A stretch of 64,000 bases of DNA from Emcibacteraceae bacterium (GTDB taxonomy: Bacteria; Pseudomonadota; Alphaproteobacteria; Sphingomonadales; Emcibacteraceae), in NCBI GenBank assembly GCA_041396985.1, contig JAWKXO010000003.1:1-64000 (forward strand), written 5' to 3'. Below are positions 8,074 through 18,900 of this stretch, piece by piece (position 1 is the first letter of the stretch; each line of letters opens with the position of its first letter). The notes under the pieces are model-generated. The model was not told the DNA's origin. It worked only from the letters and a program-made list of their open reading frames with translations, and ran no database searches. Both the position numbers and the translations under genes were made by a program.

Positions 8074-10431
8074 ATGACGACTATCGGCAAGGCAAGTGGG
8101 CCAGTAAAAAAAATATCCAAAGCAGATCTGGAAAATTTAAAGCTGCTTGAGAAAAAAGTCCTCTGGCTGGCAAGCTATATGATCCATAACGCCAATCATC
8201 TTCGTCCGTCGCGGGATGGTCTTAAGGTCGGTGGTCACCAGGCGTCCAGTGCTTCACTGGCAACGATTATGACGGCCTTATATTTCCATATTTTAAAGCC
8301 GAATGACCGGATTGCTGTGAAACCCCATGCCTCCCCCATTATGCATGCAATCATGTATCTGATGGATCGTCAGACACTGCCTAAAATGCAGAATTTTCGT
8401 GGTTTTGGGGGGGCACAGTCCTATCCATCCATGACAAAGGATACGACGGATGTTGACTTTTCAACAGGTTCGGTCGGGATGGGTGTTGCGGCGACCTTAT
8501 TTAATTCCCTGACCCAGGATTATATGGTTGATCACGGCTGGCACGATGAAAAAGCAATGGGTCGGATGATCGCCCTTGCGGGTGATGCGGAATTTGACGA
8601 AGGCAATATTTTTGAAAGCCTGCTAGAAGGATGGAAGCACCGGGTCAGAAATCTTTGGTGGGTTATCGATTATAACCGTCAAAGTCTTGATGGTGTGGTT
8701 GATGATGCTCTTTTCGGTCGGATTAGTGGTGTATTTGACAGTCTGGGGTGGAAGGTTTCTACCCTTAAGTACGGAAAAAAACTGCTCAAAGCTCAGAAAG
8801 GACCAGCGGGTGAAGCAATCCTCAAATGGATTGATAACTGTCCGAACCAGCTTTATTCAGCCTTGACCTATCAGGGCGGCGCTGAATGGCGAAAACAGCT
8901 CTCTGATGAGCTTAAAGGAACAAGCAAGCTTGGCGAATTTCTGGATAGCTATAGTGATCCTGAACTGGCCGAAGTTATGACCAACCTTGGGGGTCATGAT
9001 CTTGAAACCCTGACCGAAGCCTTCAGTCAGGCCGAAAGTGACCAGCCGCAGTGCTTTATAGCCTATACTGTAAAAGGCCATGGCCTGCCGCTTGCCGGAC
9101 ACAAGGATAACCATGCCGGGCTGATGAGCGTCGGGCAGATGGCACAGTTCCAAAAAGACCAGAAAGTGCCACAAGGCGCGGAATGGGATAAATTTGGCGG
9201 GCTGGAAAAACACGCGGAAAAATTACAGCATTTTATTGATAACAGTGCCTATCAACAGCGTAAAAAAGCAATTAAGAAAGCTGCCGCCATCCGTATTCCG
9301 GAAATTCCGGCGCCAAGCGATGACTACCAGTCAACCCAGGAGGCTTTCGGTAAAATCATGTTTGATCTTGCCAAGGGCGATAGTGAGCTTGCCGACCGGA
9401 TTATTACTACAAGTCCGGACGTGACTTCCTCAACCAACCTCGGGCCGTGGGTGAACCGCAGAAACCTTTATGCCCGTGAAGACGTGGCTGATATTTTCAA
9501 GGATAAAAGAATTCCTAGCACCCAGATATGGCGTAAAGGGCCTTCGGGTCAGCATATGGAGCTTGGGATCGCCGAAAATAATCTGTTCTCACTGCTTGGT
9601 CAGTTGGGTCTTGCCCATCATCATTTTGGAGAAAGACTTTTCCCGGTGGGGACCCTTTATGATCCGTTTATTGCCCGGGGGCTTGATGCCTTAAATTATG
9701 CCGCTTATCAGGGTGCCCGCTTCATGCTTGTTGCGACCCCTTCCGGGGTTACGCTTGGACCAGAAGGTGGTGCTCATCAGTCCATCGGCACGCCGCTGAT
9801 TGGCCTTTCTCAACCGGGACTGACGTCGGTTGAACCTTCCTATGCCGATGAACTTGCAGTACTCATGAAATGGGCGTTTGAAACCATGCAGGACGAGGAA
9901 GGATCATCAGTTTATCTCCGTCTGTCAACGCGAAAAATTGATCAGCTTCCCCGTAAGCTTTCTGAGGAAGATAAAGATAATATTGTTAAAGGAGCTTATT
10001 GGCTCAGAAAACCAACAAGTGGAACAACAAGAGCCATAATTTATTCAGGAGCCATTGCGCCGGAGGTTATGGGTGCCGTACAGGATTTGCAGCACGAAAA
10101 TAAGGATATGGCGGTTCTTGCCGTAACGTCATCGGATATTCTATATCGTGACTGGGCGGCATCGCGCCGAAGCAGTGCGATAAATAAAATTCAGAAGACT
10201 TCCCATATCGAGAACCTGATGTCTAATCTGGCACGGGACTGTGTCGTCGTTTCCGTTTGTGACGGTCACCCGCTTAACCTTTCATGGCTTGGTAGTATTC
10301 ATGGGAACCCGGTTGTGCCGCTTGGTGTTGAGGCCTTTGGACAGACAGGTGATCTTCCCGATTTATATGAACATTTCATGATCGACAGTGCGGCCATTGT
10401 TGCGGCTTATGGCAGACTGAAACGGAATTGA
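8074..10431 (+). CDS. Thiamine-diphosphate-dependent E1 / transketolase-like enzyme (AceE-like)
   Basis: A 785-residue homodimer-type ThDP enzyme. HLRPSRDGLKVGGHQASS near residue 43 is the N-terminal substrate/ThDP region of AceE-type pyruvate dehydrogenase E1. GDAEFDEGN at 170-178 is the Mg-ThDP motif, with Ala in place of the second Gly, and VIDYNRQSLDG follows. The C-terminal half has the pyrimidine-binding region around GIAENNLFS. It is a little shorter than Escherichia coli AceE (about 890 residues). No E2 or E3 gene lies nearby, so it may work with housekeeping E2/E3 or act alone on another 2-oxo acid. Its place in the anthranilate operon is conserved context only. Confidence 0.78.
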   Translation: MTTIGKASGPVKKISKADLENLKLLEKKVLWLASYMIHNANHLRPSRDGLKVGGHQASSASLATIMTALYFHILKPNDRIAVKPHASPIMHAIMYLMDRQTLPKMQNFRGFGGAQSYPSMTKDTTDVDFSTGSVGMGVAATLFNSLTQDYMVDHGWHDEKAMGRMIALAGDAEFDEGNIFESLLEGWKHRVRNLWWVIDYNRQSLDGVVDDALFGRISGVFDSLGWKVSTLKYGKKLLKAQKGPAGEAILKWIDNCPNQLYSALTYQGGAEWRKQLSDELKGTSKLGEFLDSYSDPELAEVMTNLGGHDLETLTEAFSQAESDQPQCFIAYTVKGHGLPLAGHKDNHAGLMSVGQMAQFQKDQKVPQGAEWDKFGGLEKHAEKLQHFIDNSAYQQRKKAIKKAAAIRIPEIPAPSDDYQSTQEAFGKIMFDLAKGDSELADRIITTSPDVTSSTNLGPWVNRRNLYAREDVADIFKDKRIPSTQIWRKGPSGQHMELGIAENNLFSLLGQLGLAHHHFGERLFPVGTLYDPFIARGLDALNYAAYQGARFMLVATPSGVTLGPEGGAHQSIGTPLIGLSQPGLTSVEPSYADELAVLMKWAFETMQDEEGSSVYLRLSTRKIDQLPRKLSEEDKDNIVKGAYWLRKPTSGTTRAIIYSGAIAPEVMGAVQDLQHENKDMAVLAVTSSDILYRDWAASRRSSAINKIQKTSHIENLMSNLARDCVVVSVCDGHPLNLSWLGSIHGNPVVPLGVEAFGQTGDLPDLYEHFMIDSAAIVAAYGRLKRN

Positions 10432-10519
10432 TCCTTATCATCATTAGAACCTTGCAGAATTCATATTGCTCCATTCTTATTTTTGTGTTTTTTTAACAAA
10501 AATGAGGATGGAGTGATTG

Positions 10520-11554
10520 ATGAAAGCCGTTTTGTTCGAAGAATTCGGTAAAAAGCCAGAGATTACACAGGTAACTGATCCAGCGCCAGTTGATCATGGT
10601 GTTGTTGTCAGGGTTATTGCAACAGGACTTTGCCGGAGCGACTGGCATGGCTGGATAGGTCACGATCCAGACATCAGATTGCCCCATGTGCCGGGTCATG
10701 AACTTGCCGGTATCATTGAGGTGGTCGGCAAAGATGTCAAAAAATGGAAAGCTGGTGACCGTGTAACCGTTCCATTTGTCGGGGGTTGCGGGCATTGTCC
10801 TGAGTGCCTGTCAGGCAATCAGCAGGTCTGCGATAATCAATTCCAGCCCGGTTTTACCCATTGGGGGTCATTTGCCCAATATGTGGGCATTCATTATGCT
10901 GATATTAATCTGGTGAGGTTGCCTGATTCCATGGATTTTGTTACAGCGGCCAGTCTGGGATGCCGATTTGTGACCTCTTACCGGGCTGTTGTTGACCAAG
11001 GGAAGGTGGACGCTGGTCAATGGGTTGCGGTACATGGCTGTGGCGGCGTGGGGTTATCAGCCATCATGATTGCAAAAGCCTATGGCGCCAAAGTGATCGC
11101 CGTTGACATTGATGATGATAAACTGGATTTTGCCAGGGCGATAGGCGCGGATTTCGCCGTAAACGGATTGCATGAGAAAGTGCCGCAGGCTGTTTTTGAA
11201 ATTTCAAAGCGAGGGGCGCATATTTCCATTGATGCGCTTGGCAATCCTGTCACTTGTGAAAATTCAATCAGGTCTCTTAAAAAGCGCGGTAAACATATTC
11301 AGGTCGGTCTGCTGGTAGCCGACCAGAGCAAGCCGAACTTGCCGATGGATATCGTGGTGGCTAACGAGCTGGAAATTATCGGCAGCCATGGCATACAGGC
11401 ATATCGTTATCCTGAACTTATTGGCTTGATTGAAAAGGGCAAGCTTTCCCCTGAAAAGCTGATCGGTCAAACCATTTCATTGGAGCAATCGATTGATGCA
11501 TTAATGAATATGGACAGCTTTGAAGGAACGGGGGTCACGGTAATCCGTTTATAA
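10520..11554 (+). CDS. Zinc-dependent alcohol dehydrogenase (MDR family)
   Basis: A 344-residue medium-chain dehydrogenase. The GroES-like domain has the catalytic-zinc residues in GLCRSDWHGW and LPHVPGHELAG, and the structural-zinc cluster GCGHCPECLSGNQQVC. The Rossmann motif is HGCGGVGLSAIMIA near residue 175, followed by VIAVDIDDDKL, whose Asp favours NAD over NADP. I chose ATG 10520 over a TTG one codon upstream because AGGATGGAG lies 7-12 bases before it. It probably oxidises a hydroxy intermediate of the preceding pathway or stands alone; the 88-bp gap leaves this open. Confidence 0.85.
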   Translation: MKAVLFEEFGKKPEITQVTDPAPVDHGVVVRVIATGLCRSDWHGWIGHDPDIRLPHVPGHELAGIIEVVGKDVKKWKAGDRVTVPFVGGCGHCPECLSGNQQVCDNQFQPGFTHWGSFAQYVGIHYADINLVRLPDSMDFVTAASLGCRFVTSYRAVVDQGKVDAGQWVAVHGCGGVGLSAIMIAKAYGAKVIAVDIDDDKLDFARAIGADFAVNGLHEKVPQAVFEISKRGAHISIDALGNPVTCENSIRSLKKRGKHIQVGLLVADQSKPNLPMDIVVANELEIIGSHGIQAYRYPELIGLIEKGKLSPEKLIGQTISLEQSIDALMNMDSFEGTGVTVIRL

Positions 11555-11564
11555 AGGAGTAATT

Positions 11565-12929
11565 TTATTCTGCAGTGACCGTTATCGTTTCTTTCTGACT
11601 TTTTGCCGGCCATAACATGTTTAAGGCTGCAACAACAACAAGCCATAGTCCACCAAGAAGGCCGACACCGGAAATTGAGAAAATCAGAAGCATGGGCATG
11701 ACCGCTTCCGAGCGCTCATAAAAATCATCCCATTCTTTAAAGGCCTCCATGGAGCCTGCAACCATCAAGGCGGTGAGGAAAACAACAAGAGAAATATTAC
11801 TGAGCCAATAGCCATGGGAGGCCCATTTTTTTGACCAGCCACTGAATTCAGCACCTTTTAGCTCTTCGATTATCAAAAAGACTGAGCCCATCAGGATCAT
11901 GGTATTGATGCCGATGGTTGTTCCCATTGCATGGGCAACGGTGATATGGGTGCCGTGAGAGAACAGATTAAACGCCGGTATTGAAATCAGGATCGCTAAA
12001 ATCAGATTTAAAAATACCCAGATATCGGCCGCAAAAATAAAGCGATAAGACTGGCGATGAGTGAATTTCTGATCCGGTGTTAGTGATTGCCGCCATTTCC
12101 AGATAATGTCGGCAAGAATAATAAGTTCTGCCATACTGACGGCGTAACCAAGCATTCTAATCCACGAGGCAGAGGGCACCGCATATACATGGTGTGACCA
12201 GCCAACCATTAGTGCAACAAAGCTCAGGATATAAAGCAGGAAAGCTTCATTGGAATGGGCCATTTTCTTATCGCCGCTGATATATTCCATCACAAACATG
12301 GCTGTGCCGTAGACCAGCATATTCCAGGACCCGACAAGCGCGCCATAGGATTTCCACTGAATGGTAGTTTCACGGACAATATTTTCATCAAAAAACGGGA
12401 TTAGATATAGGTGAGCTTCGGTAAAAGTAATCAGGAAAAATATAATCCCGGTCATCCACATCCAGTAATAGACCGGCCAGGGGCCTTTTTCCTTTTTCAT
12501 CGTCAAAAGAATGTTAATGCCAAACATAATCCATGTGGCGAAAATGGGTGTTGATAACACGGGTGGATAAGCCCAATATTCACGACCGCCAAATTTCCCC
12601 ATAATATAGGCGGCAAGGATGGCAATACCGGTGATCACAAAGACCCAAAAATGCAGTGGCATGGATCTTGACCAGGCGAGGCTAAGTCCCCGGTATTTTG
12701 GTAAATAATGATATATCCCCCCAATAGCGGCAAGAAAAATCCAGGCAACGGCAAGACTGACATGGATGGGCCGTAACTGGTAAAATTCAAAGCCGCTTAA
12801 CGTGTCGGGGTATAAATATTTAAAAGCCCCCAGCACACCCATAAGTACACATCCACCCAAAGACATCAGTCCGAGGATAACAAAACATACGCCGGAGCGA
12901 TTATTAACGTTCGTATTTGACTGTTCCAT
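11565..12929 (-). CDS. norB: NorB-like heme-copper-superfamily membrane subunit (divergent nitric oxide reductase / cbb3-type subunit I)
   Basis: A 454-residue protein with about 12 membrane helices, paired with a NorC-type cytochrome. Canonical features present: RPIHVSLAVAW (His56, low-spin heme), GWSHHVY (His246-His247, FeB ligands) and FSHGTHITVAHAMG (His333, high-spin heme). Features not seen when I align by hand to cNOR: the third FeB His appears as Tyr195 and the essential Glu as Val199 in YGALVGSWN. The second low-spin ligand position is Met335. An extra TEAHLYLIPFF with His173 lies one helix earlier. No norQ/norD follow. It is related to NOR, but NO reduction is not assured. Its start overlaps the norC end by 26 bases. 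Confidence 0.7.
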   Translation of the reverse strand: MEQSNTNVNNRSGVCFVILGLMSLGGCVLMGVLGAFKYLYPDTLSGFEFYQLRPIHVSLAVAWIFLAAIGGIYHYLPKYRGLSLAWSRSMPLHFWVFVITGIAILAAYIMGKFGGREYWAYPPVLSTPIFATWIMFGINILLTMKKEKGPWPVYYWMWMTGIIFFLITFTEAHLYLIPFFDENIVRETTIQWKSYGALVGSWNMLVYGTAMFVMEYISGDKKMAHSNEAFLLYILSFVALMVGWSHHVYAVPSASWIRMLGYAVSMAELIILADIIWKWRQSLTPDQKFTHRQSYRFIFAADIWVFLNLILAILISIPAFNLFSHGTHITVAHAMGTTIGINTMILMGSVFLIIEELKGAEFSGWSKKWASHGYWLSNISLVVFLTALMVAGSMEAFKEWDDFYERSEAVMPMLLIFSISGVGLLGGLWLVVVAALNMLWPAKSQKETITVTAE

Positions 12930-13326
12930 ACCAGGTTATCTCTCCTTTCTTGGGGTTATAATTACCACCCTCGCCGACATGCTTAAGGTAGGCGATGAGA
13001 TCATCAACTTCCTGCTCGTTAAATCCAAAATTTGGCATCCGGTCAGTGCCTTCTTCAATGAACATGCGCGCATAGTCGGGTCCAAGATCGGGATTAGCCA
13101 CTACATTGGTAAGATCAGGTCCCATATAACCGCCAAGGCCATAGATCTGGTGGCAGGCCCAGCAGTTATTTTCCCGAAATAATTTTTGTCCGTGCAGGAC
13201 ATTTTCACTAGCGGCAGTTTCGCCATTCAGTGCGGTGCCGGATGTGTAGATATTGGCAGAATAGAAAAAGAACGAAACAAAAAGTGCCAAAAACAACACA
13301 CGACGCCATGGTTGAGGTTTATCCAT
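12904..13326 (-). CDS. norC: NorC-type membrane-anchored cytochrome c
   Basis: A 140-residue protein with one N-terminal membrane anchor (about residues 9-26, rich in Phe and Leu) and a single heme c site CWACH, followed by QIYGLGGYMGPDLTN, a stretch typical of NorC. The distal ligand is probably the Met in DRMPNFG. It passes electrons from periplasmic donors to the NorB-like subunit. It is the first gene of the pair, read from a promoter in the 278-bp gap shared with the divergent efflux operon. Confidence 0.88.
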   Translation of the reverse strand: MDKPQPWRRVLFLALFVSFFFYSANIYTSGTALNGETAASENVLHGQKLFRENNCWACHQIYGLGGYMGPDLTNVVANPDLGPDYARMFIEEGTDRMPNFGFNEQEVDDLIAYLKHVGEGGNYNPKKGEITWYGTVKYER

Positions 13327-13604
13327 TTTCGCTACCCCTGTTTATACATCCCTATATGTACAGTTAAATTATACTGCAAATCAGGAGTATAAAGCGGTGT
13401 ATTAAGGACAGGAATGAGGGGAAAATTAGAATTCCATTCTAGCAAATAAAAAAATCATAAAAATGAATTCTGTATTTGTGGGAGTTATTTTTAAAACCCC
13501 CCATTTTAATACCTATTGAAAAATATAATTAAGAGAAACATTTTCAGGTTCATTTAAGCTGCGGATGATACCTAGGGTTTAATTTGAATTATGGAGTGTT
13601 TATA
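13327..13604. promoter_or_regulatory. Divergent intergenic region between norC and the efflux operon
   Basis: This 278-bp AT-rich gap must carry promoters for both directions. I see GGAG at 13593-13596 serving ATG 13605, and an imperfect inverted pair TACAT-CCCTATA-TGTA near the norC side. No clear FNR-type TTGAT-N4-ATCAA site is present. Nothing in it looks coding. Confidence 0.4.
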
Positions 13605-14844
13605 ATGCTTAATCGTGTAATTTTTTTCACGCTTATGATCTGGCCTTTTGCTCTTTTCGCTGAGCAGCAGGAAACTCCCGAATTTGAAATTGTTGAGAGC
13701 GAAACTTTGACCCTTGGTGAAGTGGTGAGTGCTGCTATGGCAAGATCACCAGATCTTGGCGTGGTGAAATCCAAAGAGGAAAATGCTGACGCCTTAAGAA
13801 GTCGTGCATCAAGTTTATTTGCGGATACTCCGGAAATTTCGCTTAAAATGCAAAATGACCGCTTACTGTCAAACCAGGGATTGCGGGAATGGGAAAGTGC
13901 TCTTGGAGCTGCCGTTATGGATGCCAGGACAAAAATCAGCAAGTTATCAGAAAGCAAGGATGTCTGATCAGGAAGCTAAAGCCTATCAGGATTTAGCTAT
14001 TTTGAGTGTAAATGGTCAGATCCGCGAACATCTATGGCAAATCAAACTGGCACAGACCGAGCTGCAACAGGCACAGGCAAACTTAAAAATCGCCGAGGAT
14101 CTGGAACGCGATATTAGCAGGAGAATTGCAGCCGGAAATTTACCTAAACAGGATGAGCTTTTAAGCCAGAAAGAAGTGATGAGCCGTAAAATGGAGCTGA
14201 TTAACGCCCAAGCAGAATTTATTCATGCGGGCAAAAGATATGAGAGTGTTACTGGGCTAACAGAAATTCCGGCATTTTTTGAAGAAGAGATTGATCATGA
14301 AACAGATACTGAAAATGCGCCGATATTAAGGTTTTATAATGCGAAAGTTGATTATCTTGATGCTTCTTATAATGAGCAGAGAAACAGCTGGAGCAGCCCA
14401 CCGAAATTATCCGTAGGCGTTAAGCGGGAAACGGCTTCCTATACAGGCCATAATATTGACTCTATTGGTGTTGGAGTGCTGGTTCCTCTTGGTGCCGGTG
14501 CCCAAATGAAGTCTAAACGTGCTGAAGCTGCTCTTGCTCTCGCAGAAATGGAGCGGGAACGGGAACTGGTCAAAAGGGAATACAGGCTTGCCCTCCATGA
14601 AGCGGACAACGACCTTGAGGTATGTGAAGCCGAGCTGCCGCTCTCCGCCAAACATTTTGAAATGGCCAGTGAAAATTTAAGACTTGGAAAAAAAGCCTTT
14701 GATTTGGGTGAAACTGACTTGTTTGATTTTCTGAAAATTCAGGAACAGTATTTTTCATCTTCAGCGGCAAATAAAAAAATTATTATTGAATGTAAGCGGG
14801 CAGTAGCCCGGCATAATCAGGTTAAGGGAGTATTATTGCCATGA
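13605..14844 (+). pseudogene. TolC/CusC-family outer membrane efflux protein, frameshifted
   Basis: An outer-membrane factor of about 412 residues, split by one extra base. The first part (13605 onward) has a signal peptide (LNRVIFFTLMIWPFALFA) and runs in frame to REWESAL. The frame then breaks at the GG of CTTGGAG (13905-13906). Dropping one G restores WESALELPLWMPGQK, the family's conserved turn, and the second frame continues to the stop at 14842-14844. It would be the exit duct for the adjacent RND pump. I chose ATG 13605 (GGAG 8 bases upstream) over an upstream TTG. Either the pump has lost its dedicated outer-membrane partner, or the base is a sequencing error; the downstream half shows no further decay. 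Confidence 0.82.
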
Positions 14845-15941
14845 AAATAATCTTGAAGGCACTAATCAGTTTATTTTTATTGGGTAGCATAGCCAATGCG
14901 TCAGACGAGCAAATTAAAATTACTGCATCACAAATTGATAAAATGGGTATTGAAACTCGTGATATTGAGAAAATTTCATCCGTATGGAGCACCGGGTTTC
15001 CTGCGCAAGTGGTCATTCCAAATTCGCAAATTATGGTACTTAATCCAATGTTGCCGGGACTTGTCAATATACTTTATGTGGCCGAAGGCGATCAGATTAG
15101 CAAAGGACAGAAACTGGCTGAAATTTCAAGTCCGGAATTTTTGAATGCGCAACAGGTTTATCTGGATGCGTTATTTACAAAATTACAAATGACCAGAAAT
15201 CATCAGCGTAATATTGAGCTTTTTAAAGAAGGAATTATTTCTGAGAAAAGTTATTTAAGTGGTGAAGCCGCATTTCAGGATGCAGAGGCTTCCGTCTTCC
15301 GCGCCCAGCAATCCCTTGAATTTTCCGGACTTGATCCTGCTGATATAAAGGCACTTGAAGAAAGCCGTAAGATGCAGAAAAATCTGATTATCCGAGCGCC
15401 CTTTGATGGTGTCGTTCTGAAACAGAATGCCAGAACGGGAGAGCATATCAGTGAAGATATGTCCCTTTATGAAGTAGGACAGATTAATCCGCTCTGGATT
15501 GAAATCCATGTGCCATTATATTTAAGAGAGTCACTTCAGCCTGGTAATAAAATAACCATAGACGGTTCGTCTGTTGAAAGCCGTATTATTACCATCGGTA
15601 AAATGGTCCACGAGGAAGATCAGGGAATTATCGTCAGAGGAGAGATTTCTTCCGGACAATCAGAATTTATCCCCGGCCAACTGGTGAAAGCCAGACTTGA
15701 ACAGAAAAATGAAGCAGGGGAATTGTTCAGAATTCCGGCTGGGGCCGTTATCAGAAGTGGCGATAATGCAAGTATTTTTATCAGGAATTCGCAAGGGTTT
15801 TTGTTAAAGCCGGTAAAAATTATTGCTGATGAAGGATCGTCACTTGTCATTATGGCAGAAATGGCAGAAGGTGATCAGATTGCCTCCAAAGGCCTTGTCA
15901 CCCTAAAAGGGATGATGGAAGGATTGGGGAGCGAAGAATAA
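14841..15941 (+). CDS. RND efflux periplasmic adaptor (CusB/HlyD family)
   Basis: A 366-residue membrane-fusion protein with an N-terminal signal peptide (MKIILKALISLFLLGSIANA). The lipoyl/barrel-sandwich segment is VLNPMLPGLVNILYVAEGD and, after the helical hairpin (about 105-180), LIIRAPFDGVVLKQNARTGEHI. A beta-barrel and a membrane-proximal domain follow. It links the RND pump to the outer-membrane channel. The gene overlaps the TolC stop as ATGA and the RND start by one base, so the operon is translationally coupled. Confidence 0.9.
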   Translation: MKIILKALISLFLLGSIANASDEQIKITASQIDKMGIETRDIEKISSVWSTGFPAQVVIPNSQIMVLNPMLPGLVNILYVAEGDQISKGQKLAEISSPEFLNAQQVYLDALFTKLQMTRNHQRNIELFKEGIISEKSYLSGEAAFQDAEASVFRAQQSLEFSGLDPADIKALEESRKMQKNLIIRAPFDGVVLKQNARTGEHISEDMSLYEVGQINPLWIEIHVPLYLRESLQPGNKITIDGSSVESRIITIGKMVHEEDQGIIVRGEISSGQSEFIPGQLVKARLEQKNEAGELFRIPAGAVIRSGDNASIFIRNSQGFLLKPVKIIADEGSSLVIMAEMAEGDQIASKGLVTLKGMMEGLGSEE

Positions 15942-18900
15942 TGCTGGATAAACTCATACAGTTTTCGCTTACTCAGCGGCTGATCGTCCTCCTTGTTGCA
16001 GTGCTTGTTATTGCGGGGGGATGGGTTTCTTTTGGTGATACCCCAATTGATGCTTTCCCGGATGTATCCACAACCCAGGTAAAAATCATCCTCAAGGCAC
16101 CGGGTATGACTCCGGAAGAAATTGAGCAGCGGATCACTGCGATTATTGAAGTTGAGATGTTGGGTCTTCCCAATCAAAGCATGCTGCGCTCTATTTCAAA
16201 ATATGCTTTGACCGATATCACCATTGATTTTGAGGAGGGAACCGATATTTACTGGGCCCGTCAGCAGGTATCAGAACGGCTAAATGCCATAATGGAAGAC
16301 CTTCCAGCCGGTGTTTCCGGCGGGATTGCCCCGATGACAACGCCGCTTGGTGAAATGTTCATGTTTACCATTGATGGCGATACGATGAGCCTGATGGAAA
16401 AAAGGTCGCTCCTTGACTGGGTTATCAGACCCGCATTGCGCGGGGTTCCTGGTGTGGCTGATGTAAATGCCCTTGGTGGATTGGTAAAGACATTTGAAAT
16501 TACCCCCGATAACTCGCTTTTATTGGCCCATAATATTACTGTGTCCGAAGTTATTGATGCAGTACGGGAAAATAATAAAAATGATGGTGCCGGCCGCCTT
16601 AACGAAGGAGAAGAAGTTCTTCTGGTGCGAACCAGTGGCAGCATTACAGGCATTTCCGATATTGAAAATATTATTGTCAGGCAGCATCTTACCGAGCCAA
16701 TCCGCGTAGCTGACATTGCAACCGTCAAAATTGGCTCTATTACCCGTTACGGCGGTGTCACGGCACGCGGTCAGGGAGAAGCTGTTGAAGGGCTTGTGCT
16801 TAGTTTGCGGGGAGCTAATGCCCAGGAAGTGGTCGAAGGCGTAAATGAGAAACTTGCTGAGATTGAAAGAAGTTTACCGGATGGCATTTCCATCAATGTG
16901 TTTTATGACAGGGGAAAACTGATCGACAAAGCTATTGGATCGGTTTCCAAGGCACTCGGTGAAGCTATTGTACTGGTTCTGGTTCTGCTTCTGGTTTACC
17001 TTGGCGATCTGCGTGTTGCCCTGACCGTCGCGCTCATTTTACCACTTGCCGCGCTGGCAACATTTATATGGATGAAAGAGTTTTCCATGTCTGCAAATCT
17101 GATGAGCCTTGGTGGTCTTGCCATCGCCATTGGTATACTGGTTGATGCAGCGGTCGTTGTGGTTGAAAATATAGTGACTTATTTATTTGATGAAAAAAAT
17201 CAGAAGCTGCCGAAACTGCATCTCATTTATCGCGCAGTTTCAGAAGTTTCCTTACCGGTTACCTCGGGCATGCTGATTATCATTATTGTGTTCTTGCCGC
17301 TGCTGTCTTTACAGGGACTGGAAGGAAAATTATTTTCACCGGTGGCACTGACGATTGTATTTGCGCTAACATCGTCACTTTTCCTGTCCCTGACTGTAAT
17401 TCCGGTAATCGCGTCATATCTTCCCAGTCAGGTCAGTCATTCTGAAACCTGGCTTGTCAGGACGTTGCAGAAGAAATATGTCCCCATACTCAACTGGTCA
17501 CTGGAAAACTCAAAGAAGGTATTTATTTCATCCGGAATATTACTTGCTGTTGCGCTCCTGGTTTATATCCAGGTCGGGAAAACCTTTATGCCGACAATGG
17601 ATGAAGGTGATATGATCATTCAGTGGGAGAAATTGCCATCAGTCGGACTTGAAAAATCCATTGAAATGGACAATCGAATTCAGCAGATTTTAATGGAAAA
17701 TATTTCAGAAATTGACAGTATGGTGGCCCGCGTCGGCTCGGATGAAATTGGGCTTGACCCCATGGGTCTTAATGAAACGGATGGATTTCTTGTCCTTAAG
17801 CCTCGTGATGAATGGACGGTGGACAGTAAAGAAGAACTGATGGCAAAAATTAATGATGTTCTGGCGGAAATTCCTGGCGTCGCATTTAATTTTACCCAGC
17901 CCATTGAAATGCGGGTTTCTGAAATGCTGACCGGTGTTCGTGGGGATATTGCCATAAAAGTTTTTGGTGAAGACCAGAACCAGTTAAATGCCATTAGCGC
18001 AAAAATTATTGATATTCTTCAGGACATTGAAGGGGCGGATAACGTTTATAAACCTGCCAATGAAGGGGCACAATATCTTAGGCTTCAGATTGATACAATG
18101 GCAGCAGGACGTCTTGGTATTTCAGTTGATGAGATCTCGGAACTGCTCAGAAGTCAGATTGAAGGTCTGAATGTCGGTTTGGTCTATGAAGGGGCGCGCC
18201 GGACACCGATAATTATTAAAGGAACGGAAGAGGTCAGAAATTCTCCGGCAGATTTTGAAAATCTGCAAATCACTTTGCCGGAAGGACGGCGTGTCCCTCT
18301 TGCCATGGTTGCTAAAATTGAGCGGGTTGAAGGTCCTGTCTCTGTCCAGCGTGAAAAAGGATCCCGTATGGTGGTTGTCATTGCCAATGTTGCAAACCGT
18401 GATCTCGTTGGATTTGTGGAGGAAGCAAAGGAACTCACTGCCTCAAATGTGGAACTGCCAAGCGGATATACGCTTGAATGGGGGGGACAGTTTGAAAACC
18501 AGCAACGGGCGGCCGCAAGGCTTTCTATCGTGATCCCGGTTGCTCTTGGACTAATTTTTCTGCTTCTTTTCGTGACATTTAAGTCAATCCGACAGGCGCT
18601 ACTGGTATTAAGCAATATTCCCTTTGCCATGACCGGGGGAATTATCGCTCTCTGGCTATCCGGTGAATATCTATCTGTTCCGGCTTCGGTCGGGTTTATC
18701 GCCCTGCTAGGGATTGCGGTGCTTAATGGCGTTGTCATGGTCAGTTATTTTAATCAGCTTTATGCTCTTGGAAAACCGATTGCAGAAGTCATTATGGAAG
18801 GAGCAATCAGAAGGCTGAGACCGGTTCTCATGACCGCTAGTATAGCGGCATTCGGTCTTGTCCCGCTTTTGTTTGCAACAGGACCCGGTTCTGAAATTCA

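Noticed and set aside
13327..13420. Possible NsrR or FNR site upstream of norC
   Set aside because: Only a GATGTAT-like half on the minus strand was seen, with no convincing second half, and no TTGAT-N4-ATCAA. Too weak to claim.
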